Shown here: positions 26,932 through 37,011 of the stretch, piece by piece | How the letters are laid out: each line of letters begins with the position of its first letter | Position numbering within the stretch: the stretch's first letter is position 1 | Source: Agrobacterium albertimagni AOL15 | GTDB lineage: Bacteria; Pseudomonadota; Alphaproteobacteria; Rhizobiales; Rhizobiaceae | Length of the DNA: 64,000 bases | Reading direction: 5' to 3' | Assembly (NCBI RefSeq): GCF_000300855.1 | Contig: NZ_ALJF01000002.1 | Location: forward strand, 431,479 to 495,478 | The notes under the pieces: model-generated | Databases searched by the model: none | What the model was told of the DNA's origin: nothing | Seen by the model: the letters and a program-made list of their open reading frames with translations, nothing else | Position numbers and translations under genes: made by a program

Positions 26932-28227
26932 ATGAACTTCATATCAAGGGACAGCGTCGCGTTGTCCGACCTTGCCGCACTCGACTGCGGGCAGCCTTAC
27001 GCCGCTCGCCCCATGCTGTCGGTCGCCGATGCGGTGACCCGCGCCATCAGCCTCTGCCAGCCTGTCACCGCCAGCGAAGATCTCGATCTGTTTTCGGCGG
27101 CCGGTCGCGTCGTGGCCGCTGGCATTCGCTCTCCTTGCGCCTTGCCGCGCTTCGATCATTCAGCGATGGACGGGTTTGCGGTGCGCGCGGCTTCTTTTAC
27201 AGGCAACGGTCCCTGGACCTTTCGCATCGCGGCGCGGGTGGCGGCGGGTGATCATACTGTCGGACGCGATTTCGAGAGCGCCGAGGCTGTCGAAATCTTC
27301 ACAGGCGCGATGATCCCGGCTGACTTCGACACCGTGATCATCGGTGAAAAATGCTCCAGGCACGATCGCCAGTTCACCACCGCCTACCGGCCCCGCCCCG
27401 GCGAGAACATCCGCAGGGCCGGCGAAGATGTCGATCATGACGCACTGCTGTTCAAGGCCGGGACTGTTCTGACGCCGCACAAGATTGCGCTTCTCGCAGC
27501 CGCAGGCCTGTCTCGAATTTCTGTCGTTCGAAAGATCCGGCTCGGTTTCATCACGACGGGCTCGGAACTGAAGGAACCCGGCGAACCACTGGGAGCCGGC
27601 CAGATCTACAATTCGAACCGCTACCTTCTCGCCTCCATGCTCGCGCATCCCTGGCTTGAGGTCCACGATCTCGGCTCGATCCCGGACACGATCGAGTCAA
27701 CGACCGAACTCATTCACGGCGCTTCCATGCACCACGATATCGTCGTCACCTCGGGCGGGTTGTCCAAGGGTGGCGAGGATCATGTGCGTGACGCCCTGAC
27801 ACGCTGCGGCGGATCTCTTGGCGTGCTCGATGTCGCGATGCGGCCCGGCAAACCCGTGTCCTTCGGCACACTGGGCTCGGCACTCTTCATCGGCCTTCCC
27901 GGGAACCCCATGGCCGCCGCCGTGACGCTCGACAAGATTGCGCTGCCGGCGATCAGGGCCGTCGCGGGCATCGAGCATCGGGATCCAGTCTGGATGATGG
28001 CGATCTCCGACTTTGCGTTGCGCAAGAAGGAGGGACGTACGGAATTCGTACCCGTCCGCGTTCAGGGTCGCGACGCTTCTCGCACGCCCGTGGTTGCAAT
28101 GCTCGGCCGGGGGTCGTCGGGCAGCCTGTCACCCATGGCCCATGCCGACGGCGTGGCAATCCTGCCGCCGGAGCTCGTGACAATTGAGCGCGGCATGCCC
28201 CTGCGGTTCGAACCATTCGCGATGTGA
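26932..28227 (+). CDS. moeA: Molybdopterin molybdenumtransferase MoeA
   Basis: 431 residues. Domains: N-terminal ARPMLSVADAV, FDHSAMDGFAV (substrate loop), the MoCF domain with TSGGLSKGGEDHVRDAL and GLPGNPMAAAV, then domain IV. It inserts molybdenum into adenylylated molybdopterin. Cotranscription with aioBA-cytC means Mo-cofactor capacity rises with arsenite oxidase. ATG 26932 preceded by GGGAGG. Convergent with phnE 24 bases later. Confidence 0.93.
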   Translation: MNFISRDSVALSDLAALDCGQPYAARPMLSVADAVTRAISLCQPVTASEDLDLFSAAGRVVAAGIRSPCALPRFDHSAMDGFAVRAASFTGNGPWTFRIAARVAAGDHTVGRDFESAEAVEIFTGAMIPADFDTVIIGEKCSRHDRQFTTAYRPRPGENIRRAGEDVDHDALLFKAGTVLTPHKIALLAAAGLSRISVVRKIRLGFITTGSELKEPGEPLGAGQIYNSNRYLLASMLAHPWLEVHDLGSIPDTIESTTELIHGASMHHDIVVTSGGLSKGGEDHVRDALTRCGGSLGVLDVAMRPGKPVSFGTLGSALFIGLPGNPMAAAVTLDKIALPAIRAVAGIEHRDPVWMMAISDFALRKKEGRTEFVPVRVQGRDASRTPVVAMLGRGSSGSLSPMAHADGVAILPPELVTIERGMPLRFEPFAM

Positions 28228-28250
28228 GGCGCCGCCCGTGGCGTCGGCGA

Positions 28251-29069
28251 TCAGGTGATCGCCTTGCGCACCTTGGCGGACACCCATTCCGACACGACCA
28301 CCGTTCCCAGGATGACGATGAAAATCGTCGTGACCTGCGGCCAGGCGAGCATGTTGAGCGACGATTGCAGCTTGAGGCCAAGGCCGCCCGCGCCGACTAG
28401 GCCGAGAATGGCGGATTCGCGGATGTTGATGTCCCAGCGAAACACGGTGATGCCGAGGAAGGACGGCAGGACCTGCGGCACGATTGCGTAGTCGATCACC
28501 TGCAGTCCGCTTGCACCGGTCGCCGAGACGGCATCGACCTGTTTCTCATCGATTTCCTCGATCGCCTCGTAAAGCAGCTTGCCGACGAAACCGATCGACC
28601 GCAGCGCGATCGCGATGATGCCGGCCAGCAATCCGGGACCGAGGATCGAGACCAGCAACAAGGCCCAGATCAGCGAGTTGATCGATCGCGACGCAACGAT
28701 CAGGAACAGGGCGACCGGCCGAACGAATACCCGGCTAGGCGTGGTGTTGCTGGCGGCCAGAAAGGCGATCGGCACGGCGATGATGGTCCCGGCCAGGGTG
28801 CCGAGCGTCGCCATGTTGAGCGTATCCCAGAGCGGCACGAGCAGTTCCGGCAGATATTCGAAGCGCGGCGGAAAGGCACGAGCCAGGAGATCGCCGCCCT
28901 GCTTGGGTGCGTCATAGACAAAGGCCCAGATCGTGTCCTTGGTCATCACCTGCCAGCAGAAGATAAACAGGGCAACGAGCACGAGCCAACCGGCCCATTG
29001 CAGGATCTCAGCCCGGGTCGTCTGGTGCTGCCAAACCTTGCGGCCGTCGGAATTCGTTGAAATGGGCAT
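28251..29069 (-). CDS. phnE: Phosphonate-type ABC permease PhnE (second copy)
   Basis: 272 residues, about six helices, with the BPD_transp_1 EAA-type region (VSATGASGLQVIDYAIVPQVLPS) and RWDINIRESAILGLVGAGGLG, typical of PhnE. It is the second of two tandem permease genes that form the heterodimer of a PhnCDE1E2 importer. ATG 29069 overlaps the upstream stop (TGATG); an alternative GTG lies 3 bases earlier. Ends next to moeA. Last gene of the leftward phosphorus operon. Confidence 0.9.
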   Translation of the reverse strand: MPISTNSDGRKVWQHQTTRAEILQWAGWLVLVALFIFCWQVMTKDTIWAFVYDAPKQGGDLLARAFPPRFEYLPELLVPLWDTLNMATLGTLAGTIIAVPIAFLAASNTTPSRVFVRPVALFLIVASRSINSLIWALLLVSILGPGLLAGIIAIALRSIGFVGKLLYEAIEEIDEKQVDAVSATGASGLQVIDYAIVPQVLPSFLGITVFRWDINIRESAILGLVGAGGLGLKLQSSLNMLAWPQVTTIFIVILGTVVVSEWVSAKVRKAIT

Positions 29070-29881
29070 CACTGGATCCGTTTGCGTATGAGGCCGGAGC
29101 CGTATTCGGCGAGCATCACGATGACGATGATAAGGATCAGCACCGCGCCGGCGCTGTCATATTCATAACGATCGATCGAGGTGTTGAGCGTGGCGCCGAT
29201 GCCGCCGGCACCGACGATGCCGATGACGGCCGATTCCCGGAAATTGATGTCGAAACGATAGAGCGACAGGCCGATCAGGCGCGGCATGACCTGAGGCTGG
29301 ACCGCGTAGTTGACGAGTTGCAGCCAGGAGGCACCGGTGGCGCGCACGGCCTCGGCCTGGGACTCGTCAATCTCCTCGATGTCTTCAGCGAGAAGCTTGG
29401 CGATGAAACCGATCGTCGCGAAGGTGAGCGTGAGGAACCCGGCGAAGGGGCCGAAACCGAACATCGTGACCAGCAGAATGGCGATGATAATTTCCTGAAA
29501 GGCGCGCGATACGGCGATGATCGAGCGGCAGACATAATAGACGGGTGCCGGCGCCATATTGCGGGCCGCGCCAACGCCGATCGGGATCGAGATCAGGATG
29601 CCGACAATCGTCGAGCACAGCGTCATTGTCAGGCTTTCCTGCAGCCCGGACACGATATCACGCCAGCGCGAGGTGAAGTCCGGCACCAGGAAGCCCTGGA
29701 GGAAACGCCAGCCGCGGTCGAGACCTTCATAGGCGCGGGCCCAGTTTACCTCGACCGTCGAGGCGGCCAGGATCAGATAGATCAGGAACCCGCCATAGAT
29801 GAACCAGCGCAGGTTCCGATCCTTGATGAACAGAGGCGGCCGGCGCCACTGCGTCGGATAGGTGCGAACCGAGGCTGTCAC
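29069..29881 (-). CDS. phnE: Phosphonate-type ABC permease PhnE (first copy)
   Basis: 270 residues with six helices and the PhnE hallmark [21 protein letters not shown], preceded by [22 protein letters not shown]. Only moderately similar to the neighbouring copy, so the pair is an old duplication rather than a recent one. GTG start 29881 overlaps the phnC stop by 4 bases. Confidence 0.9.
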   Translation of the reverse strand: MTASVRTYPTQWRRPPLFIKDRNLRWFIYGGFLIYLILAASTVEVNWARAYEGLDRGWRFLQGFLVPDFTSRWRDIVSGLQESLTMTLCSTIVGILISIPIGVGAARNMAPAPVYYVCRSIIAVSRAFQEIIIAILLVTMFGFGPFAGFLTLTFATIGFIAKLLAEDIEEIDESQAEAVRATGASWLQLVNYAVQPQVMPRLIGLSLYRFDINFRESAVIGIVGAGGIGATLNTSIDRYEYDSAGAVLILIIVIVMLAEYGSGLIRKRIQ

Positions 29882-30717
29882 ACGACACCTGCCATTCGCT
29901 CGTCTGCGCGCAGTCGCTCCGCATGGGCTGCACGCTCTTCCTCGGCATCGTCGGAGGCCTGCTTGCGCATGGCGTCCCAGTCTTCCTCGCCATAGATGCG
30001 GGTCAGGGCCTCCGTGTCCAGGGCTTCGGGTGGGCCGTCGAAGACGACCTCCCCTGCCCGCAGGCCGACGATCCGCTCGACGAAGGCCTGGGCCAGAAGC
30101 ACGTCGTGGATGTTGATGATGGCCGGAAGCTCCCGCTCGCGGCAGATTTCGACGATCAGGCGCATGATCTGGCGCGACGTCTTCGGGTCGAGCGATGCAG
30201 TCGGCTCGTCGATCAGCAGAAGCTCGGGGTCCTGCTCGAGCGCACGGGCGATGCCGACCCGCTGGCGCTGGCCGCCCGAAAGCGCATCGGCCCGCTTGTC
30301 CGCATGGTCGGTCAGGCCGACGCGGTCGAGAAGGGCAAAGGCATTGGCGACATACTCCTCCGGGTAGCGGCGGAAGAAGCTGCGCCAGAAGGGAACATAA
30401 CCAAGTCGGCCGGAGAGCACGTTTTCCATCACCGTCAGCCGTTCGACCAGCGCATATTCCTGGAAGATCATGCCGATGCGGCGACGGGCGAGCCGGAGGT
30501 CTCCGCGCGACAGACCGGTGACGTCGAGCGAGTTGAGGAAGACCTTGCCGGCACTCGGCTCGATCAGCCGGTTGATGCAGCGGATCAGGCTGGACTTGCC
30601 GGCCCCTGAGGGACCGATGAGGCCGACGACCTGGCCAGCCGGAACTTCGAGGGTAACCCCGTTCAAAGCCTTGTCCCCGGTCTTGTAGGTCTTGGTCAGT
30701 CCCGAAATCCTGAGCAT
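29878..30717 (-). CDS. phnC: Phosphonate-type ABC ATPase PhnC
   Basis: 279 residues from ATG 30717. Walker [40 protein letters not shown] (the long PhnC-specific insert), [17 protein letters not shown], Walker [13 protein letters not shown]. It energises the PhnE pair. No C-P lyase genes are in the window, so this system may bring in phosphite or phosphonate, or phosphate itself. Confidence 0.92.
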   Translation of the reverse strand: MLRISGLTKTYKTGDKALNGVTLEVPAGQVVGLIGPSGAGKSSLIRCINRLIEPSAGKVFLNSLDVTGLSRGDLRLARRRIGMIFQEYALVERLTVMENVLSGRLGYVPFWRSFFRRYPEEYVANAFALLDRVGLTDHADKRADALSGGQRQRVGIARALEQDPELLLIDEPTASLDPKTSRQIMRLIVEICRERELPAIINIHDVLLAQAFVERIVGLRAGEVVFDGPPEALDTEALTRIYGEEDWDAMRKQASDDAEEERAAHAERLRADERMAGVV

Positions 30718-30745
30718 CCGGCAGTCTCCATCTCTAAAACAGGAA

Positions 30746-30775
30746 AGGCACCGACCCCCGTGAGGGTCGGTGCCT
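30746..30775 (-). terminator. Attenuator hairpin between phnD and phnC
   Basis: Perfect 12-bp inverted repeat AGGCACCGACCC/GGGTCGGTGCCT with a 6-base loop, just after the phnD stop, with a partly T-rich tail on the minus strand. Such hairpins let the binding protein be made in excess over the membrane parts. Confidence 0.65.
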
Positions 30776-30790
30776 GGTACGTCTAGACGC

Positions 30791-31744
30791 TTACTTGCAC
30801 TCGTAGGAAACGCCGTTGGCTTCATCGATCTGGCGGATGACCGCCCAGTTGTCCTTGAAGGAGATCGGGATGAAACTTTCCTGCGGCGGCTCGGAGGTTT
30901 CGAACTCCTTCAGGAGTGCCGAACCTTCCCAGTTGAACGAGAAGAATGCGTCCTTGATCTTTTCCTGCAACTCCGGCGTCAGGTTATGGGCAACACCGTA
31001 ACCGGTGGTCGGGAAGGTCTGCGACTTGAAGATCGAGACGATCTGGTCTGCCTTGACGACGTCACGGGCGATCATGCGATTCATCACCGAGTTGGCGACG
31101 GCCGCAGCCGGATAGTCCTTGTTGGCAACGCCGAGCACCGAGTTGTCGTGCTTGCCGGAGAAGACCGGTTCGAAATCGGCGCCGGCTTCCAGCTTGTATT
31201 CAGACTTCAGAAGCGCCGACGGCGCCTTGAAACCGGAATTCGAGGTCTCGGAGGTGAAGGCGAGCTTCTTGCCCTTGAGGTCTTCGATCTTTTCGACGCC
31301 GGAGCCCGGATAGGTGATGATTTCCATCTCGTAGCCGAACTCACCTTCCTTCGATGCCATCATGGAGAAGGGGCGGAAACCGGCACAGGCGACGGCGATC
31401 GGGTTCGAGCCGGTGTTGAAGCCGGAGACATGCAGACGACCGGCGCGCATGGCTTCGATCTGAGCAGCATTCTCCTGGACGGGGAAGAACTGAACCTTCT
31501 TGCCGGTCTTTTCGGCGAGGTGGTCGAGGAAGCCCTTCCAGACATCGGCATAAACGGCCGGGTCTTCAACCGGCGTGTAAGCAAAGACCAGCGTGTCGGG
31601 ATCGACGAGCTGGCTCGCATCGGTCGGGATATCGGCAACCATGTCGCCATCGGCATCGGCGTAGCGGGCGTCCAGCTTGAATTCGGCATGGGCCGGCAGT
31701 GTGAAGGCCACCGAAATGGCGAGGGCTGCGATAAGCTTCTTCAT
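30791..31744 (-). CDS. phnD: Phosphonate/phosphite-type binding protein PhnD
   Basis: 317 residues. Signal peptide [20 protein letters not shown]. Mature region [53 protein letters not shown] and [22 protein letters not shown] are PhnD-family. ATG 31744 fits the signal and the GGAG site. AioX is a distant relative of this fold. Only one convincing half Pho box (GTGACAG at 31816-31822) is seen upstream, so it may be read through from phoB or its paralogue. Confidence 0.9.
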   Translation of the reverse strand: MKKLIAALAISVAFTLPAHAEFKLDARYADADGDMVADIPTDASQLVDPDTLVFAYTPVEDPAVYADVWKGFLDHLAEKTGKKVQFFPVQENAAQIEAMRAGRLHVSGFNTGSNPIAVACAGFRPFSMMASKEGEFGYEMEIITYPGSGVEKIEDLKGKKLAFTSETSNSGFKAPSALLKSEYKLEAGADFEPVFSGKHDNSVLGVANKDYPAAAVANSVMNRMIARDVVKADQIVSIFKSQTFPTTGYGVAHNLTPELQEKIKDAFFSFNWEGSALLKEFETSEPPQESFIPISFKDNWAVIRQIDEANGVSYECK

Positions 31745-31882
31745 GGCAATCTCCAAATTGGGCATTGTTCGGTCCAAGTGTCCGCAGCCTTATTCGACAT
31801 TTCCGCAAAGGTTTTGTGACAGGATTCAGATCAACTGCCTCATTTCTACTCAGATACGATCTTTTATAGAGCACAGGACCAT

Positions 31883-31921
31883 ATGAACCAAAACATTATC
31901 CAATGTTACATTATGGTTCAT
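31883..31921. repeat. Inverted repeat between the PhoB paralogue and phnD
   Basis: ATGAACCA/TGGTTCAT (31883-31890 with 31914-31921), with a nested ACATT/AATGT stem. It overlaps the stop of the PhoB-like gene. No T tract, so it may be a binding site or a 3' structure rather than a terminator. Confidence 0.4.
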
Positions 31922-32601
31922 CTATCTAACACATAGCCAGAACCGCGAACGGTGCGGATCTGACTGTTTAATCCCTCCGGGTAGATACTTTTTCGAAGCC
32001 GCCCGATGTGTACGTTGATCGCATTATCGTTGACGACCCCATCCTCTCCCCATATCGACCTCATCAATTCAGCACGCGTGAAGATATGACCTGGGGAACC
32101 CATAAGGCATTCCAATAACTTGAACTCGGTCGGCCCAAGCCGCACTTCGTTGTTTTTCCGATGAACCCGCAGGCTCTGCTGGTCGAGCGTTAGATCGCCC
32201 ACTTGCAGTATGTGGCCCATGGCAGTTGGGTTAACGCGCCGCAAAAGATCCTTGACCCGCATAGTGAGTTCCACGGGCGGAAAGGGGACCACCAGATAGT
32301 CATCTGGGACACCTGGCGCACATTTAAACTGATCTGCGTCATGCTCGTCCGCGACCAGCAGGATGATCGGGAGATGCTTGTACCTCTCATTGTCCCTTAG
32401 GCTCTCACAGAGGCTTGGTACTGAAGCACTCGGCAGCCATGAATTCATCACCACGAGATCTGGCAAAGTACTGTGAAGGATATCCAGCACCGCATTGCCA
32501 TCGCCTGCGTGCAGGACTTCGAAGCCTTCGTCATTTAAGGCACTCGCCAAAACCTGTCGCACGGCTTGGTTGTCATCGACCAGCAAGATACGTGGAGCCA
32601 T
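31918..32601 (-). CDS. PhoB-like regulator with a non-phosphorylatable receiver
   Basis: 227 residues, OmpR/PhoB architecture. The receiver keeps Asp9-Asp10, but the phosphoacceptor is Asn53 (LVVMNSWLP), the conserved Thr is Val83 and the conserved Lys is Val105. The true PhoB next door has D53, T83 and K105. The winged-helix domain is intact (GPTEFKLLECLMGSP, NAINVHIGRLRKSI, RTVRGSGYVLDR). It therefore probably binds DNA at Pho-type sites without needing phosphorylation. It directly follows phoB (11 bases) in the operon. Confidence 0.88.
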   Translation of the reverse strand: MAPRILLVDDNQAVRQVLASALNDEGFEVLHAGDGNAVLDILHSTLPDLVVMNSWLPSASVPSLCESLRDNERYKHLPIILLVADEHDADQFKCAPGVPDDYLVVPFPPVELTMRVKDLLRRVNPTAMGHILQVGDLTLDQQSLRVHRKNNEVRLGPTEFKLLECLMGSPGHIFTRAELMRSIWGEDGVVNDNAINVHIGRLRKSIYPEGLNSQIRTVRGSGYVLDR

Positions 32602-32612
32602 TGTTTCAGCTC

Positions 32613-33293
32613 CTATACCTGCACTTCCATCGAGTAACCGGCTCCGCGCACCGTGCGGATCACATCCTGCTTATTCAACGCTTTGCGCAACCGTCCGATA
32701 TGCACGTCAACAGTACGCTCATCGACGTAAATGTCGTACCCCCACACGCCGTCAAGAAGCTGAGAGCGGGAGAAGACGCGACCGGGCGATGACATTAGAA
32801 ATTCCAGCAGGCGAAACTCGGTCGGGCCAAGCCGGATCTCTCGACTTTTCAAATGTACGCGATGATTCTCCCGGTCTAGCTCAATGCTTCCACAGCGGAG
32901 GATAGACGACAGGACTTCTGGCTTGGCACGCCGCAGCATGGCCTTAACGCGGGCCATCAGTTCCGGCGTCGAGAATGGCTTCACGACATAGTCGTCCGCA
33001 CCCGTCGCCAAGCCGCGCACCCGCTCGCTTTCCTCGCCACGGGCCGTCAGCATGATGATCGGCAGGCGCTCGGTTTCGGGGCGTAAGCGCAGGCGCCGGC
33101 AGAGTTCGATGCCCGACACCCCGGGGAGCATCCAGTCGAGGATGAGGAGATCCGGAACCCGCTCTTGCAAGCGGATTTCGGCCTCGTCGCCCCGCAGGAT
33201 CGTCTCGACTTCATATCCCTCGGCTTCAAGGTTGTAGCGCAGGAGGACCGACAGGGCCTCCTCGTCTTCCACCACGGCAATCTTCGGCTGCAT
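32613..33293 (-). CDS. phoB: Phosphate regulon response regulator PhoB
   Basis: 226 residues from ATG 33293. Receiver complete: Asp9/10, Asp53 (LILDWMLPG), Thr83, Lys105 (YVVKPF). Winged helix with GPTEFRLLEFLMSSPGRVFSRSQLLDGVWG and YVDERTVDVHIGRLRKAL. It binds Pho boxes when phosphorylated. No phoR kinase gene lies in the window, so it must use one encoded elsewhere. It follows phoU in the leftward operon. Confidence 0.95.
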   Translation of the reverse strand: MQPKIAVVEDEEALSVLLRYNLEAEGYEVETILRGDEAEIRLQERVPDLLILDWMLPGVSGIELCRRLRLRPETERLPIIMLTARGEESERVRGLATGADDYVVKPFSTPELMARVKAMLRRAKPEVLSSILRCGSIELDRENHRVHLKSREIRLGPTEFRLLEFLMSSPGRVFSRSQLLDGVWGYDIYVDERTVDVHIGRLRKALNKQDVIRTVRGAGYSMEVQV

Positions 33294-33318
33294 CAAACAC
33301 CAACCTCGCTGGTCAACG

Positions 33319-34032
33319 TCACTCGGTGATCGCACCGACGGAAGAAGTCAGATCTTCCTTCGGCCGCTCACCTTCCGGCTGGGCACCGGTCGCCATGTAA
33401 TAGATCGTCTCGGCGATGTTCGTCGCGTGATCGCCGATGCGCTCGATGTTCTTCGCGCAGAACAGAAGATGCGTGCAGCTCGTGATGTTGCGCGGATCTT
33501 CCATCATGTAGGTCAGGAGTTCACGGAACAGCGAGGTGTAGATCGCGTCGATCTCCTCGTCGCGATCGCGGATCGACTTGGCCTTTTCGGGCGAGCGCGT
33601 CGTGTAGACGTCGAGCACTTCCTTGAGCTGGGCCAGCGCCAGATCGGAGAGATGTTCGAGCCCACGGGCGAGCTTGCGCGGCACGCCGGTCGCCTGAATG
33701 GCGACCACACGCTTGGAATTGCTTTTGCCGAGATCGCCGACGCGCTCGAGGTCGGCAGCGATGCGCAGCGCGCCGATGATTTCGCGCAGGTCGGAGGCGA
33801 CCGGCTGGCGTTTTGCGATCGTGACGATGGCCTTGTCACCGATCTCGCGCTCCATGGCGTCCATGAGCACGTCATCGGAGATGACTTTCTGCGCCAGTGC
33901 CGCGTCGGAATTGACCAGAGCGCGCACGCTTTGGGCGACCATCTGTTCCGCCAGACCGCCCATTTCAGAAATGCGGCGCATCAGGAATTTCAGATCATCG
34001 TCGTATGCAGAAAAGATGTGGCTCGACACCAT
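33319..34032 (-). CDS. phoU: Phosphate signalling protein PhoU
   Basis: 237 residues, two PhoU repeats of helical bundles (MGGLAEQMV, ALRIAADLERVGDLGKSNSK and FCAKNIERIGDHATNIAE). The usual metal-binding E/D-x-x-x-D motifs are present in both repeats (first DLERVGDLGKSN, a variant of GDLAKNI). It connects the Pst transporter to the PhoR/PhoB pathway and limits phosphate uptake. Placed between pstB and phoB, the normal order. Confidence 0.94.
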   Translation of the reverse strand: MVSSHIFSAYDDDLKFLMRRISEMGGLAEQMVAQSVRALVNSDAALAQKVISDDVLMDAMEREIGDKAIVTIAKRQPVASDLREIIGALRIAADLERVGDLGKSNSKRVVAIQATGVPRKLARGLEHLSDLALAQLKEVLDVYTTRSPEKAKSIRDRDEEIDAIYTSLFRELLTYMMEDPRNITSCTHLLFCAKNIERIGDHATNIAETIYYMATGAQPEGERPKEDLTSSVGAITE

Positions 34033-34201
34033 TGTAAGACCTCAATCGGGTTTTCGCCTCTTGCTGCGTTGGCAAACAGCTCTCCCAGGCCATCGATCGC
34101 CCAAGTATGAAGCGCTTCCATCGTTTGATGGAGCATTTACAGTCACTGCGGACCAAGGAATGGGCCGCCAATTCTAAAAAAACGGCTGAGTGAGGAACGT
34201 C

Positions 34202-35038
34202 TCACCCATATCGACCAGTAATATACTGCTCTGTCTGCGGATGAGCGGGACGCGAAAAGACTTGATCCGTTGGTCCAAATTCAATCAACTGCCCCAAATA
34301 CATGAAGGCCGTTCGGCTAGAAATTCTGGCCGCTTGCTGCATGTTGTGCGTTACAATCACTATTGTGATCTCTCTACCGAGCTCGGCTAGCAAATCCTCG
34401 ATCTTCGACGTTGCGATTGGATCTAGTGCCGACGTCGGCTCATCAAGCAGAAGGATCTCAGGATTCGGTGCCAGTGCGCGGGCGATACACAAGCGCTGCT
34501 GTTGCCCGCCCGACATGTCGTATGCCGACCGATGCAATCTGTCCTTCACTTCATCCCAGATGGCTGCCCTACGAAGCGCAACTTCAACCGCCTCGTCTAT
34601 AACCTTTCGATTATTGACACCTCGGACGCGCAATCCTGCAGCGACGTTCTCATATATGGACTTGGGGAACGGATTGGGTTTCTGAAAGACCATTCCGATA
34701 CGCAGACGCACCATCACCGGGTCGGTTCCAGATCCCACCAAATTCTGCCCATCAGGGAAGAGGGAAATCTTCCCTGAATACCTATTTCCGGGATACAGAT
34801 CATGCATACGATTGAAGCATCGAAGCAGCGTGGATTTGCCGCAACCAGACGGCCCGATCATCGACGTGATCTGTCGATCCAGAATCGGCATATTTATGTT
34901 TTTCAACGCCTGAGTACCGTCTGCGTAGAAGAAACTCATATCCTCGACGATGGCTCGCAACGGTTCGACCTCGGCAGCCGGAGGAAGAGGTGGCGCGTAC
35001 TCCACTAGCAATTCAGGGTCAGTCAAATTGGTATTCAT
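34202..35038 (-). CDS. pstB: Phosphate ABC ATPase PstB
   Basis: 278 residues from ATG 35038 (site GGAG). Walker [46 protein letters not shown] (PstB-specific), [16 protein letters not shown], Walker [15 protein letters not shown], and [12 protein letters not shown]. The N-terminus is about 20 residues longer than the E. coli protein. Genes pstA, pstC and pstS precede it in the operon. Confidence 0.95.
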   Translation of the reverse strand: MNTNLTDPELLVEYAPPLPPAAEVEPLRAIVEDMSFFYADGTQALKNINMPILDRQITSMIGPSGCGKSTLLRCFNRMHDLYPGNRYSGKISLFPDGQNLVGSGTDPVMVRLRIGMVFQKPNPFPKSIYENVAAGLRVRGVNNRKVIDEAVEVALRRAAIWDEVKDRLHRSAYDMSGGQQQRLCIARALAPNPEILLLDEPTSALDPIATSKIEDLLAELGREITIVIVTHNMQQAARISSRTAFMYLGQLIEFGPTDQVFSRPAHPQTEQYITGRYG

Positions 35039-35067
35039 TTTATTCTCCAGCACCATCGTGCAGCGTG

Positions 35068-36018
35068 TCAGTTGCGCATCTGCTTGCGAAGCCGATAGCG
35101 AATCCAGATAGCAATCCCGTTGAGCGAGAAGGTCAGCGTCATCAACACAACGCCTGTGGCGGCGGCGTTCACATGGAACGCAGCCTGGGGACGAGAAATC
35201 CAGTTGAACATTTGGATTGGCAGAACAGTAAAGCCTTCGAACAGCCAATCGAAACTTATGAAGGGGAATGTCCCGGTGATTGGGCTACCTGGCAAAAACG
35301 CGATAAATGTAAGCGCTCCGATCGTTATGATTGGCGCCGTTTCACCAATGGCACGTGATAGGCCAACAATTGCTCCTGTCATGATCCCGGGTCTCGCTGC
35401 AGGGATAATGTAGTTCCACATGACCTGCCATTTGTCGGCTCCGAGACCATAGGCCCCTTCTTTGACAATCTTCGGAATAGATCGTACCGCCTCACGTGTG
35501 GAAACAATGACGACCGGAAGAATGAGGAGAGCTAGCGTCATACCAGCCACGACGATGGTCTTACCTAGGTCGAGCCCGTAGACGAAGAAACCTAAAGCTA
35601 GAAGCCCATAGATGATCGATGGGACGCCCGCCAGATTTGCGACATTGATCTCAATGATATTTGAGATCCAATTTTTTGGAGCGTATTCTTCTAGATAAAC
35701 ACCCGCCATGACGCCTAGAGGCACAGCGAGAAATGCCGTTACCAGCATCACGAGAATAGATCCTACCCAGGCCGATAGGATACCTGCATTCTCAGCTCGC
35801 CTTGAAGGGTAAGAGGTGAGGAAATCGTAGTCGACACGTCCGACACCCCGGATTACGAGGTCGCCGATCAATGCAACCAAAAGGCCCATCGATACGACCA
35901 TTACAAACACGCCCATTCCCGCGACGAAAAGATCGCGTCGTTTTGCACTGTTGATTGCAGCAACTGCCTGAAGTGTCGAAGCTTCAGCAGCAGTTAAGCC
36001 ACTACTGGTCACCGCCAT
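35068..36018 (-). CDS. pstA: Phosphate ABC permease PstA
   Basis: 316 residues from ATG 36018. Six helices; the permease core is [35 protein letters not shown] with [46 protein letters not shown] EAA region. It pairs with PstC. It starts one codon after pstC ends. Confidence 0.93.
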   Translation of the reverse strand: MAVTSSGLTAAEASTLQAVAAINSAKRRDLFVAGMGVFVMVVSMGLLVALIGDLVIRGVGRVDYDFLTSYPSRRAENAGILSAWVGSILVMLVTAFLAVPLGVMAGVYLEEYAPKNWISNIIEINVANLAGVPSIIYGLLALGFFVYGLDLGKTIVVAGMTLALLILPVVIVSTREAVRSIPKIVKEGAYGLGADKWQVMWNYIIPAARPGIMTGAIVGLSRAIGETAPIITIGALTFIAFLPGSPITGTFPFISFDWLFEGFTVLPIQMFNWISRPQAAFHVNAAATGVVLMTLTFSLNGIAIWIRYRLRKQMRN

Positions 36019-36019
36019 A

Positions 36020-36952
36020 TCAGTAAACCTCACGGAATCGCTTGCGCAGATAGAAACCTGCAACGTTGAAACTGAGTGTCAGCAGAAACAACACAAGTCC
36101 TGTTGAAAATATTGTCGAATAGGCCAGCGATCCATGAGGAAGGTCGCCCAAGCTCATTTGCACAATATAGGCCGTGATTGTCGCGGCCCCTTCGCGAGGG
36201 TCAAATGTCAGATTGGGGTTCTGCCCACCGGCGATCGCCAACACCATGGTCTCACCCACAGCACGGGACATCCCCAGAATATAGGCGGCTGTGATGCCTG
36301 AGAAAGCGCCCGGAATGACCACGCGAAATGCAACCTGCCAGCGCGCCATGCCAAGAGCATAGGCCCCCTCGCGAAGCCCGTTGGGAACGGCCCGCATAGC
36401 ATCCTCTGATACAGAGACAACATAAGGCAGGATCATGATGCCGATGATGATTGACGGTACCAACAAGTTGATTCCGTTCAGTCCAGGAATGAAATTCTGT
36501 AGAAAGGGAGTCATCACGAGAAGTGCGAAATAGCCAAACACCACAGTTGGCACTGCCTCAAGCATTTCGAGTGCGGGTTTGATCGTCTCGCGCACCGAGT
36601 TCGGGGCATACTCTGACAAGTAGACCGCCATTATCGTCCCGAGAGGGATTGCGATTATCAAAGCGAGCGTCGCCACCTCAATTGTCGCAACAAGCAGTGG
36701 CAAGATGCCGAAACGAGCATCGGTGAAGACTGGTGTCCAGACTGTGCCTGTCAGGAATTCGACGATAGGAACAGTTTGAAAGAAGACCCAGCTTTCACTT
36801 ACTAAAATGACGACGATTGACGTTGTCACGAAGACAGACAGAGCCGCACTCAGGAACATGACGACACGCATTACGTTTCCGAGCAATCGCCGCCGCATGA
36901 CGAAGCCCGAGGCTTCGAGCTCGCTCGCTGTGGGAATTGAGTCACTTGCCAT
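36020..36952 (-). CDS. pstC: Phosphate ABC permease PstC
   Basis: 310 residues from ATG 36952 (a TTG 9 bases earlier is the alternative). Six helices; SEYAPNSVRETIKPALEMLEAVPTVVFGYFAL and EGAYALGMARWQVAFRVVIPGAFSGITAAYILGMSRAVGETM are PstC signatures. It forms the channel with PstA. Its 5' end is 59 bases after pstS. Confidence 0.93.
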   Translation of the reverse strand: MASDSIPTASELEASGFVMRRRLLGNVMRVVMFLSAALSVFVTTSIVVILVSESWVFFQTVPIVEFLTGTVWTPVFTDARFGILPLLVATIEVATLALIIAIPLGTIMAVYLSEYAPNSVRETIKPALEMLEAVPTVVFGYFALLVMTPFLQNFIPGLNGINLLVPSIIIGIMILPYVVSVSEDAMRAVPNGLREGAYALGMARWQVAFRVVIPGAFSGITAAYILGMSRAVGETMVLAIAGGQNPNLTFDPREGAATITAYIVQMSLGDLPHGSLAYSTIFSTGLVLFLLTLSFNVAGFYLRKRFREVY

Positions 36953-37011
36953 GAGATCCAACCGTTGACATATGTGGGGCGACCAATCGGCCGCCCCATC
37001 CGATGATTGCC

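Noticed and set aside
31777..31880. Full Pho box before phnD
   Set aside because: Only one good half-site (GTGACAG, 31816-31822); bases one repeat unit away on either side do not match.
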